From Candidatus Woesearchaeota archaeon (lineage in GTDB: Archaea > Nanobdellota > Nanobdellia > Woesearchaeales > WAPJ01), in assembly GCA_015519985.1 (NCBI GenBank), contig WIAN01000048.1, positions 1 through 15,787 on the forward strand: a stretch of DNA of 15,787 nucleotides, written 5' to 3'. The stretch's first letter is position 1, and each line of letters starts with the position of its first letter. Below are positions 1 through 7,030 of the stretch, one piece after another. Below the pieces are notes generated by a model. That model saw only the letters and a list, made by a program, of their open reading frames with translations, was not told the DNA's origin and did no database searches. A program made the translations under genes and the position numbers.

Positions 1-471
1 AAAGACAACATTATTTTTTTAGATATTGAAACTTATGGTTATGATAAAAATAAAAATATTACTTTTATAGGTTTATCTGATGGAGAAAATTTTAAATTAT
101 TCAATCCTAACAATATTACTTTTGACATTTCTAAAATTTTAAAAAACAAAATGATAGTTACTTTTAATGGTAATGTTTTTGACATTCCTCATATTAAAAA
201 AAAGTTAAATTATAATTTTGAAACCAATTTTTTTATTGATTTAAGATTTTTATTAAACAAAATAAATATTAAAGGTTCTTTAAAAGAAGTTGAAAAAAAA
301 TTTAATATTAAAAGGAATTTAAAACTTTCTTCTGGAGATCCTTTATTGTTGTATAAAAAATTTTATGCTACTCAAGATTATTATTATTTAGAATTGTTGG
401 AAGAATACATAAAACAAGATGTTGAATCTCTAATAGTTTTACTCCCAAAAGTATGGGAAATTATTTCCTGA
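1..471 (+). CDS. YprB-like RNase H-fold (DEDDy) 3'-5' exonuclease domain protein, 5'-truncated by the window edge
   Basis: The reading frame is open from base 1 to the TGA at 469-471, so the start lies upstream of the window; 156 residues are visible. Numbering from the first visible codon, a FLDIET motif (D8, E10) is the ExoI motif. TFNGNVFD (D61) is ExoII, and YIKQD (Y136, D140) is the Y-x3-D ExoIII motif of DEDDy nucleases. The intervening FIDLRFLL and GSLKEVEKKF segments resemble the region between ExoII and ExoIII in the RNase_H_2/YprB family. Members are predicted metal-dependent nucleases; their substrate is usually unknown. Only a few residues before ExoI are missing from view, so this could be a stand-alone domain or the C-terminal part of a larger protein. 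The last 33 bases overlap the convergent gene ending at 439. The family call is fairly firm; the cellular role is not known. Confidence 0.85.
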   Translation, partial: KDNIIFLDIETYGYDKNKNITFIGLSDGENFKLFNPNNITFDISKILKNKMIVTFNGNVFDIPHIKKKLNYNFETNFFIDLRFLLNKINIKGSLKEVEKKFNIKRNLKLSSGDPLLLYKKFYATQDYYYLELLEEYIKQDVESLIVLLPKVWEIIS

Positions 472-750
472 ATATGGGGAATTATCTGTTTTTGTTCTTT
501 CTGGATTTTTTAAACTTCTGCGAATTTCATATCCTACTGCTGCTGCTACCATTAATGTTCCTACTATTGGTTCTAAATTTTGGTTGTGTTTATCAACTTT
601 ATCACTATTAGCTAAAACATAACCTGCAAGAGTTAAATATGCTGTTCCCATTCCTAAAAATATTGTTTTTAATATTCTACCAAATTTCTTTAAACTTTTC
701 TTTTCAAACTCTTCATTTTCTATTCCATTTACAGTTTCTTCCAAACTCAT
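439..750 (-). CDS. Small two-helix membrane protein, unknown function
   Basis: A 103-residue protein if started at the ATG at 750; an in-frame TTG at 759 would add three residues. I prefer the ATG, because the TTGAT just ahead of it has the spacing of a weak GGTGAT-type Shine-Dalgarno. However, a TATA-like box at 781-788 would place the transcript start near 759, so a leaderless TTG start is possible. The N-terminal 25 residues are charged (EENEEFEKKSLKK). They are followed by a hydrophobic segment (about 27-46, IFLGMGTAYLTLAGYVLA), a short polar loop, a second one (about 61-74, VGTLMVAAAVGYE) and a polar tail rich in Lys, Arg, Asn and Pro. No family is recognised. The 3' end overlaps the convergent nuclease gene by 33 bases. 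It is likely real because it is divergent from, and shares a promoter region with, the envelope cluster, but it is short. Confidence 0.6.
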   Translation of the reverse strand: MSLEETVNGIENEEFEKKSLKKFGRILKTIFLGMGTAYLTLAGYVLANSDKVDKHNQNLEPIVGTLMVAAAVGYEIRRSLKNPERTKTDNSPYSGNNFPYFWE

Positions 751-780
751 ATTAATCAACTTTTATGGAATTCTAAACTG

Positions 781-788
781 TTTATAAA
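781..788 (-). promoter_or_regulatory. TATA-like box for the small membrane protein gene
   Basis: TTTATAAA, centred about 26 bases ahead of position 759 on the minus strand. Transcription would start at or just before the TTG at 759, giving either a leaderless TTG start or a leader of about 8 bases to the ATG at 750. Placed by eye from the archaeal TATA spacing rule. Confidence 0.4.
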
Positions 789-833
789 ACTTTCTTTTTT
801 TATTACTTTAAAATAATGATTATTGTTTTTTTT

Positions 834-850
834 AAAAAGTTTTATAAATA
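834..850 (+). promoter_or_regulatory. BRE/TATA-like promoter of the envelope gene cluster
   Basis: A purine stretch AAAAAG is followed by TTTATAAATA (841-850), centred about 24-26 bases ahead of the paired ATG codons at 869 and 872. No Shine-Dalgarno lies between box and start, so the transcript is probably leaderless. It is divergent from the box at 781-788, with about 50 bases between them. It probably drives at least the two overlapping genes 869-3019 and 3016-5952. Confidence 0.5.
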
Positions 851-868
851 AAAAATTGTTAAAATCTA

Positions 869-3019
869 ATGATGTATTTTAATTATAATAAAACAAAAAA
901 AAAGGCACAAGTTACTTTGTTTGTAATAATAGCAATGATAATATTGTTAGGAATAATTTTAAGTTATTCTTTTATAAAAAGTTTAAACACTAATTTTAAT
1001 TCTGAAGAATTTAATTTTATACAAAATTCTTTTCAACAATGTTATGAAAATAATTTAAAAAGTAATATTAAAACTTTAGCAAGAAACGGAGGTTATTTGT
1101 ATTTAGATAAAGATGAGTTTGAAAAATATTTAGAAAATAATGATGTTAAAGGTTATTTTTTTAAAAACAATTTTTATCCTTACTATAATTATTTAGACAA
1201 TAATGTTTTAAAAACTTCTCTTCCCACTATTAGTTTTATTGAGGAAGAATTGTCTTTTTTTACTAATAAAAAAACGGAAAATTGTATAATTAATAATATT
1301 GAAAAATATAATTCTAACACTACAAACAAAATTTTTTATAACAATATAAAAGTTGATAGTAAAGTTGTTATTTCTGAAGATAAAATAAAATATTCTTCTA
1401 CATTAAAAGGTACTTTTAAAAAAAATTCTGCTACTAAAAGTTCTTTTAAAATTTCTGATTCTTTCAATTCTGATTTTAAAAAAATGTATGATATTGTTAA
1501 AGGTTTTTCTTCTTATGAATATTTTACTGGATTTTTAGAATATTATATTTTAGACATTATTTCTTTAAATGATGGTGTTGGAAAAAAATATCCTCCTTTT
1601 TATGCTTTAGATTTTTCTTATAATATTAACTTTTGGAATTCTAATACTGTAAGTAGTGAATTAAAAAATGATATTAAAAAACAATTTTCTATTTTTAGAT
1701 TTTCTTCTAAAGATGATTTAGAAAATTATAATACTCTTCCTTTAATGTTGAAAAGAGCTTTTATTACTTTAAAAAATAAAGATGATTATTTTGGAGATTA
1801 TGCTTTTTTACATTTTGTTGATGTTCCTGATGTTGATGTTAAATTTAACAAACAACTTTTTGTTTCTGGAGAAAAAATTAATATGCCTGTTGACATTTTA
1901 TCTTCTTTAATTCCTATAAGAGTTTATTATACTAAATATGATATTAAAGCTCCTATATTATTCTCTGTAAGAAGTAAAAATTCTGATTTATTGTTTAATT
2001 TTGCTTTTGAAACTAATATAAAACATAATTCTCCTGTTAAAGAAAAAGTTTCTCCTTATATTGAAGATTTTAATGTTAATGATGATGCTGTTTTTTTAGA
2101 AAAAGTTAGAGAAAGTGATTTTTATTGTAGAAAACCTTTAGGTAATAAAGTTTCTTTTGAATTTTATGATGAAGACAATAATAAACTTGACAATGTTAAT
2201 ATATTGTTTTTTTGCGGAGATGAATCTTGTGCTTATTCTTATAATAGCAATAACAATAAGGTTACTCTTCCTTTATGTTATAATGCTAAAATTTCTTTTA
2301 AACATAATGATTTAGATTTTGATAATATTAATGATTATAAAAGTTTAGATAATTCTTTTGAAGACAGTTTTTCATTAGTAGGATATAAAAAACATAAATT
2401 GTCTTTGAAAGTTAATATTTATGATTTGTTAAAAGTTACTGAAAGAGAAGCAGAAGAAAAAAGCAGTAAATTGTTTAAAGACAAAAATAGACTTATAAGT
2501 TTAAAACCTGATCATTATGAACTTTCTTCTAATAAGAGGTTTTTTGAAAATGGAGAAAATCTAATTTTAACTTTTAAAAAATTAAACTCTGACTTTTTTT
2601 ATTCTATAAAAATTAACAATTCTAATTATAATGATTATAAAGAAATTTATTTGTATCCTGGAGATTATTCTTTAAATATTCTTCTTTTAAAAAAGTTAGA
2701 TGAACCTTTTTATATTCCTGAAAGAGAAGATTGTGTTTTTGGCTATCCTAACTTTGTTTGTATTGGAAGACAAAAGTATGATAAAGTAGAATTTAATAAT
2801 ACTTTTTTAGAATTTTCTTTCAATTATAATGAATCTTTACCTTTCAATATTCCTTTTGATAAAGTTAAAAATGATAATGCTGTTTTAGAATTTAATATTC
2901 CTGCTTTTGTTTTATTTAAAGTGCCTGAGAACGAAAGATTTATAGATGATTTGTCTTTTATGGATTATGGTAGTGAAATATTTTTAACTAACAATAATTT
3001 AGGTGTATTTTTAAGATGA
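869..3019 (+). CDS. Large surface protein with class III (pilin-like) N-terminus; paralogue of the 7031-8809 product
   Basis: A 716-residue protein of unknown function. A short basic leader ends in KKKA, followed by QVTLFVIIAMIILLG. This resembles class III signal peptides of archaellins and pilins, with possible cleavage A13/Q14, though the usual Gly at -1 and Glu at +5 are absent; it may simply be a membrane anchor. Beyond the helix (about 15-37) the protein should lie outside the cell. An N-terminal region has C58, GGY at 74-76 and C139. A beta-type region has DFYC, CGDESC (C449, C454) and LPLC (C470). The same elements, with nearly the same spacing, occur in the 7031-8809 product, so the two are paralogues. 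The rest is Asn/Lys/Phe-rich with no recognised enzyme motif. ATG 869 is followed at once by ATG 872; either could be used. The stop overlaps the next start (ATGA, 3016-3019), indicating co-translation. I recall similar QVT-leader/GGY proteins in other DPANN genomes, unverified. Confidence 0.85.
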   Translation: MMYFNYNKTKKKAQVTLFVIIAMIILLGIILSYSFIKSLNTNFNSEEFNFIQNSFQQCYENNLKSNIKTLARNGGYLYLDKDEFEKYLENNDVKGYFFKNNFYPYYNYLDNNVLKTSLPTISFIEEELSFFTNKKTENCIINNIEKYNSNTTNKIFYNNIKVDSKVVISEDKIKYSSTLKGTFKKNSATKSSFKISDSFNSDFKKMYDIVKGFSSYEYFTGFLEYYILDIISLNDGVGKKYPPFYALDFSYNINFWNSNTVSSELKNDIKKQFSIFRFSSKDDLENYNTLPLMLKRAFITLKNKDDYFGDYAFLHFVDVPDVDVKFNKQLFVSGEKINMPVDILSSLIPIRVYYTKYDIKAPILFSVRSKNSDLLFNFAFETNIKHNSPVKEKVSPYIEDFNVNDDAVFLEKVRESDFYCRKPLGNKVSFEFYDEDNNKLDNVNILFFCGDESCAYSYNSNNNKVTLPLCYNAKISFKHNDLDFDNINDYKSLDNSFEDSFSLVGYKKHKLSLKVNIYDLLKVTEREAEEKSSKLFKDKNRLISLKPDHYELSSNKRFFENGENLILTFKKLNSDFFYSIKINNSNYNDYKEIYLYPGDYSLNILLLKKLDEPFYIPEREDCVFGYPNFVCIGRQKYDKVEFNNTFLEFSFNYNESLPFNIPFDKVKNDNAVLEFNIPAFVLFKVPENERFIDDLSFMDYGSEIFLTNNNLGVFLR

Positions 3020-5952
3020 AAAAATTTGAATATAACAGATGTGATAAAACTAAGAATAATAATTTTAAAACTTATTATTTATCTTTGTTAGTTTTATTCT
3101 TCTTTTTATTTTTTTCTTTTAATGTTTTTTCTTTGTCTGTTGAAAATTTTAATTTTGAAAATTCAAATATTATTAATAACAAAATTTTTATTCCTAAAAG
3201 TGGTGTTTTAAAAGTTACTTTTGACAATAATGTTAATGTTGATGATGTTTATTTAACTTTAAATTCTAAAACTTTAAACTTTTATAATTGTGAAGATAAT
3301 GTTTGTTCTGTAAATTTAAACTTTTATTCTGGAGGAAAATATGAATTGAAAGTTTATGATAATACTGGTTTTTTAGATAAAACTATTTTTGTTGTTGATG
3401 TTTCTCCTGTTGTTGTTAATAATGTTAATTTTTTTTCTGAAGATAACAGTGTTTTTTTAAATGTTAATTTTAAAGATTATGCTGATTATGACAATAAAAT
3501 TTTAGGTTGTGGTTTGAAAAGTTTAAAAATTTTAGATTCTGATAAAAATGTTTTGTTTGAAAATAATTATAATAATGTTCAAAATTCTTTAAAAGTTAAT
3601 GTTGATTCTTTTAAAGAAAAATTAAATTCTAATCTTATTTTTGTTTTTGAAGATTGTTTTGGTAATAAGAAAGTTTATAATTATAATAATATTTTAGATT
3701 TGGAAAGTCCTAAAATTTTGTCTGTTAATGGACAGAATGATAATTTAAAAGTTTCTTATAAAAATAATGGTTTTGAAAAATTGTTGTATTTTGATGTTAA
3801 AGTTGAAGAAAATAATAATGTTGATTTGGAAAAAAGCAGTGTTAATTTTAAATCTTCTTCTATTAATATTGTCAAAAAGTTTTCTTCTTGTAATGTTTTT
3901 TATGAAAATAAAAAAAAGTTTTTTTCTTGCAGTGTTGTTATTCCTTTAACTTATGTTGAAAAAGATTTTTCTTTGAAAGTTTTTGTTAGTGATGGTAATA
4001 GTATTTCTTCTAAAACTTTTAATGGAGAAATTTTAGTTGATGATGTTAATCCTAAATTTTTGTCTTTTAAATCTAATTCTTATGGTTATAATAATGAAAT
4101 GTTTTTGAAAGATGTTTTTTATGTTGATTTTGAAGAAAACTTTTTTATTGATAAAAATTCTGTTGTTGTAAAATTGAATAATTTTAATTCTTTAGAATTA
4201 TCTCCTGACTTTTGTTATAAAAAAAAAGATAACATTGTTAGGTGTGTTTTTAACATTTCTAATATTTTAGATGATATTAAGAATTCTGTTGATTCTTTAG
4301 AAGCTACTTTGATTTCTGCTAAAGATGAGAATGATAATGAGGTTATTTTTTCCTTTACTGATGACAGATCTGCAATTTTTTATTTTGATGATAAAAAACC
4401 TTCTGTTAAAACTGTGCTTTTTAAAATTAATAGTGAATATTATTCTGATCTTGTTTTATCTGAAAATTCCAATTTTATTTTGAGAGTTATTGTTTTTAAA
4501 GAAGGAAGTGTTTTGTCTAATGTTTATTATTTAAAATACTCTTCTGAATCTGATTATGAAAAAGTTCCTTTGAAAAAAATTTCTTGTTATGAACAAGAAA
4601 AATATTATGTTTGTGACTATGAAGGTTTTGAGTTGAATAAAAATACAGTTCTTAACTTTTTGATTGAAGATTCTTCTGGAAATAGTGTTGTTGTTAAAAA
4701 AAATGTTTTGTTTTCTGATAATAATGTTAATTTAATTTCTGACGCTTGGTTTTTAAGTGATATTATTGTTTCTCCTAAATATTTTATTCAAAGTTATGAT
4801 TCTGATTTTTCTGTTAATATTCCTCTTTTAAGATCTGAAATTAATCCTAATGGAAAATTGTCTTCTTCTATAGTTGAGTGTTCTTCTGAAAATGCTGATT
4901 TTACTTTTGTAAATTCTTATGTTGATGATGTTAATGATGAAGTTGTTGTTTCTGGTTCTTTAATTTCTAATTCTGATTCTAAGATTAAAGTTGATTGTGA
5001 ATTAAAAATTAAAACTTATGATGAAACTGATAATTCTTTTTCTAATTTTGAATCTCATAATTTTTCTTTCTATTTATTCCCTTTTGGTTATGAAGATAAT
5101 AATATTTTTAACTCTGATGGTTCTTTTAAAAGAGATCTTTTAACTTCTTCTACTGCTATTTCTATTTTGTCTTCTGCTGATAAATTGTTATCTACTTCTG
5201 AAGATTTATGTAATGTTTTGACAGCTATCAAAACAGGTAGTGTAACTTCTGATGCTATTGCTATTACTGTAAAATATGGTATTGTTACTTCTGCTGCTTA
5301 TCCTTCTGTAAAAAGTATTGCTGATAGAATTTTCAATCTTAATGAAAATTTTGAAAAGTATGGAGAAAAATTTTGTGAATTTGTTTATTGTAATAATGAA
5401 TGGACTGATAAAGTTGAAAATTTTTATAATAATTTAGAATTGCCTTTACAATCTAAACTTGAAGGTTATGGTTTGACTTTTAAAAAGAAAGATGTTAGAG
5501 ATTCTTTAATTTTATCTTCCATTTCTTTATGTGTTCCTGGTATTGTTAAAAATATTAAAAGAATACAAAATATTGATTGTGCTTCTAAACTTTGTTATTT
5601 AGAAGCTTCTAAAGGTAATGTTCCTTTCTCTTATTGTGATGTTTCTTCAAGTATTGCTTATTGTCAATATACAGGTAATGAAATATTACAAATTGTTCCT
5701 TTCGGTGATTTTGTTGATTCTTTTGGTGTTATAGGAGATATTATTGAACATCCTTTTACTGCTTTGTCAGGTTGGATTGTTGATACTGCTTCAAAGTACA
5801 TTGAAGAGGTAAGAGTTGTTATTGAAGCTAAAAAGTTAGTAGAGATTTTTTCATCTTTTGGTTCAGAAGATAATAGTGTTGAAAATATTTTTGATGATAA
5901 TAGTTATTGTACTACTTTAAATGAAGAATTAGAACGTTTAGAAAATAATTAA
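3016..5952 (+). CDS. Giant secreted protein with Ig-like repeats and Cys-containing helical C-terminal region
   Basis: A 978-residue protein. A Sec-type signal peptide is clear: a basic, polar N-terminus (1-20) then a hydrophobic run LVLFFFLFFSFNVF to about residue 39. Residues about 40-690 are beta-rich and appear to be serial Ig/cadherin-like domains. They are joined by Asp/Pro linkers: DLESPKIL near 228, DDVNPKF near 340, DDKKPSV near 458 and SDNNVNL near 566. From about 705 the composition changes to mostly helical, with Ala/Ser/Ile segments and clustered cysteines; residues about 854-895 hold C-x4-C, then GNVPFSYC, AYC and TGNEI. About 20 cysteines follow the signal peptide, suggesting disulfides outside the cell. 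No C-terminal anchor is evident. The start overlaps the previous stop by 4 bases, so it is translationally coupled to the class III-leader protein and is a likely partner of it. Exact function, binding target and domain family are not recognised. Confidence 0.85.
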   Translation: MKKFEYNRCDKTKNNNFKTYYLSLLVLFFFLFFSFNVFSLSVENFNFENSNIINNKIFIPKSGVLKVTFDNNVNVDDVYLTLNSKTLNFYNCEDNVCSVNLNFYSGGKYELKVYDNTGFLDKTIFVVDVSPVVVNNVNFFSEDNSVFLNVNFKDYADYDNKILGCGLKSLKILDSDKNVLFENNYNNVQNSLKVNVDSFKEKLNSNLIFVFEDCFGNKKVYNYNNILDLESPKILSVNGQNDNLKVSYKNNGFEKLLYFDVKVEENNNVDLEKSSVNFKSSSINIVKKFSSCNVFYENKKKFFSCSVVIPLTYVEKDFSLKVFVSDGNSISSKTFNGEILVDDVNPKFLSFKSNSYGYNNEMFLKDVFYVDFEENFFIDKNSVVVKLNNFNSLELSPDFCYKKKDNIVRCVFNISNILDDIKNSVDSLEATLISAKDENDNEVIFSFTDDRSAIFYFDDKKPSVKTVLFKINSEYYSDLVLSENSNFILRVIVFKEGSVLSNVYYLKYSSESDYEKVPLKKISCYEQEKYYVCDYEGFELNKNTVLNFLIEDSSGNSVVVKKNVLFSDNNVNLISDAWFLSDIIVSPKYFIQSYDSDFSVNIPLLRSEINPNGKLSSSIVECSSENADFTFVNSYVDDVNDEVVVSGSLISNSDSKIKVDCELKIKTYDETDNSFSNFESHNFSFYLFPFGYEDNNIFNSDGSFKRDLLTSSTAISILSSADKLLSTSEDLCNVLTAIKTGSVTSDAIAITVKYGIVTSAAYPSVKSIADRIFNLNENFEKYGEKFCEFVYCNNEWTDKVENFYNNLELPLQSKLEGYGLTFKKKDVRDSLILSSISLCVPGIVKNIKRIQNIDCASKLCYLEASKGNVPFSYCDVSSSIAYCQYTGNEILQIVPFGDFVDSFGVIGDIIEHPFTALSGWIVDTASKYIEEVRVVIEAKKLVEIFSSFGSEDNSVENIFDDNSYCTTLNEELERLENN

Positions 5953-5958
5953 AATAAT

Positions 5959-5976
5959 TAAAACAGGCAGGTTTTA
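5959..5976 (+). other. Perfect 6-bp inverted repeat around a GC-richer hexamer
   Basis: TAAAAC and GTTTTA flank AGGCAG just after the stop at 5952. The hairpin would be weak (one G-C pair), so it is not a convincing terminator. The loop is one of the few G-rich spots in this gap; a protein-binding site is possible. Confidence 0.25.
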
Positions 5977-6006
5977 GATAAAATAGATAAAGTTTAAATA
6001 GATAAA
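5975..6006 (+). repeat. Three direct copies of TAGATAAA in the 5' region of the 6029 gene
   Basis: Exact copies lie at 5975-5982, 5984-5991 and 5999-6006, spaced 9 and 15 bases apart; a one-mismatch copy (TTGATAAA) lies at 6020-6027. They surround the TATA-like TTTAAATA at 5993-6000. They could be operator sites, or chance repeats in AT-rich sequence. Confidence 0.35.
5993..6000 (+). promoter_or_regulatory. TATA-like box ahead of the 6029 gene
   Basis: TTTAAATA centred about 26 bases ahead of position 6022, so transcription could start some 6 bases before the ATG at 6029. Suggests the second half of the envelope cluster can be transcribed independently. Confidence 0.35.
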
Positions 6007-6028
6007 ATTTATTTTGTAGTTGATAAAA

Positions 6029-6988
6029 ATGAATAAAATAAAGATGAAAATTAATAAAACAAAAAAAGAAAAAAAAGTTGTTAGATTGTTAGTGTTTTTT
6101 TTAGTACTGTTTTTTGTTTTATCTTTATTTTCTAATGTTGTTTTTTCAGATGATTTATCAGATGGAATGGGTAATGCTGTTAGTCCTGGTTCTTCTTCTA
6201 TTGGTTCTAATGATGCAGGTAATACTGGTACTGATAATCCTAGTAGTGGTTCTTCTGATACTGGTTCAAATAGTAATTCTGATTCATCTAATTCTAATAA
6301 TAGACGTTTATCTATTTATGGTTCTGATTTTAAATTTCGCCAAGGTAATTCTGATAGGCCTTTATCTATTTCAGGTTCTGATTTTAAATTTCGTCCTAAA
6401 ACTAGTAAGTTTAAAGATTATGATTTTTCTTTAAGCAGGATTAATGAATATTCTGATTATATTTATAGTTTGACTTGTAATTGTAAATTTGATGATTCTT
6501 GTTCTGACTTTTTGAATGTTTATTGTGCTAATACTAAAGATTTTCTTCCAGATTATTTAAAATGGACTGTTGATTTTTTTAAAAATCCTGTGAATACTGT
6601 TTGTAATTCTTTCCTTCCTAATATTAATTATAAAGGTTTAGGTGTTTCTTTAAATCAAGAATCTCTTTCAGATCAAACAATGCCTTCTAATAATGTTAAT
6701 GCTTATATTCAAGCTGCTAGATCTTTACAAGAAGATACTTATTTTTATTATTTTAAATTTTATTTTTCTCCTAAAAAAGAATATTCTTCTAATAATATTG
6801 TTTTTAAATTTTTGATTTCTGGAGCTTATGAAAATGCTGATTTTGATGTTGAAGAATCAAATTCTGGTTTTACTTTGATTAAAACTTTGAATACTAATAA
6901 GAATATTGAAAAAGTTTGTATGTATTTTGATCCTATTCCTGAAGGTTTTTCCTCTAACTATTTTTGTGCTGATGTAGTTGATATTTAA
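6029..6988 (+). CDS. Secreted protein with Ser/Gly/Asn linker and Cys-containing beta domain, unknown function
   Basis: The start is set at ATG 6029 (319 residues) rather than the in-frame TTG at 6020, because TTGAT ahead of the ATG resembles the archaeal GGTGAT ribosome site. A very basic N-terminus (many Lys, about residues 1-18) precedes a hydrophobic segment LLVFFLVLFFVLSLF and VVFS, a typical signal peptide ending near residue 40. Residues about 42-91 form a Ser/Gly/Asn/Asp-rich flexible linker. An 18-residue tandem duplication follows, each copy carrying LSI-x-GSDFKFR. The remainder has a Cys cluster (TCNCKFDDSC, NVYC, NTVC) and then a probable beta-sandwich, YFYYFKFYFSP through KVCMYFD and NYFCADVV to the end. 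No transmembrane helix beyond the signal is seen. Its position between two large secreted proteins suggests it is a component or partner of the same surface assembly. No family recognised. Confidence 0.75.
   Translation: MNKIKMKINKTKKEKKVVRLLVFFLVLFFVLSLFSNVVFSDDLSDGMGNAVSPGSSSIGSNDAGNTGTDNPSSGSSDTGSNSNSDSSNSNNRRLSIYGSDFKFRQGNSDRPLSISGSDFKFRPKTSKFKDYDFSLSRINEYSDYIYSLTCNCKFDDSCSDFLNVYCANTKDFLPDYLKWTVDFFKNPVNTVCNSFLPNINYKGLGVSLNQESLSDQTMPSNNVNAYIQAARSLQEDTYFYYFKFYFSPKKEYSSNNIVFKFLISGAYENADFDVEESNSGFTLIKTLNTNKNIEKVCMYFDPIPEGFSSNYFCADVVDI
6308..6394 (+). repeat. Tandem duplication, 54-base period, inside the 6029 gene
   Basis: Two copies (6308-6340 and 6362-6394) of a unit encoding LSI-(Y/S)-GSDFKFR, one codon differing in residue and two synonymously or nearly so. 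The second copy begins 54 bases (18 residues) after the first. The DNA match is strong, which suggests either recent duplication or conserved constraint. Confidence 0.8.
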
Positions 6989-6994
6989 AATGAA

Positions 6995-7008
6995 AAGATT
7001 TTTAAATT
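6995..7008 (+). promoter_or_regulatory. BRE/TATA-like promoter of the 7031 gene
   Basis: AAAGA followed by TTTTTAAATT, centred about 27 bases ahead of the ATG at 7031, with no Shine-Dalgarno in between: a leaderless transcript is likely. A 7-T run at 7023-7029 between box and start could also act as a weak terminator for the preceding gene. Confidence 0.4.
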
Positions 7009-7030
7009 AAAAACTGTTAAAATTTTTTTA

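Noticed and set aside
3767..3949. Short plus-strand frame inside the Ig-repeat protein gene
   Set aside because: Fully contained in another frame of a clearly coding 978-residue gene; composition (Leu, Ile, Phe runs) is a shadow of AT-rich codons.
5959..5976. Hairpin as intrinsic terminator of the Ig-repeat protein gene
   Set aside because: Only six base pairs with one G-C, and the run after it is T4 then A; archaeal termination depends on longer T runs, as at 11229-11241.
6114..6434. 106-codon plus-strand frame inside the 6029 gene
   Set aside because: Leu/Val/Ile-rich frame-shadow of the Ser/Gly linker coding region; the in-frame protein with signal peptide is the better call.
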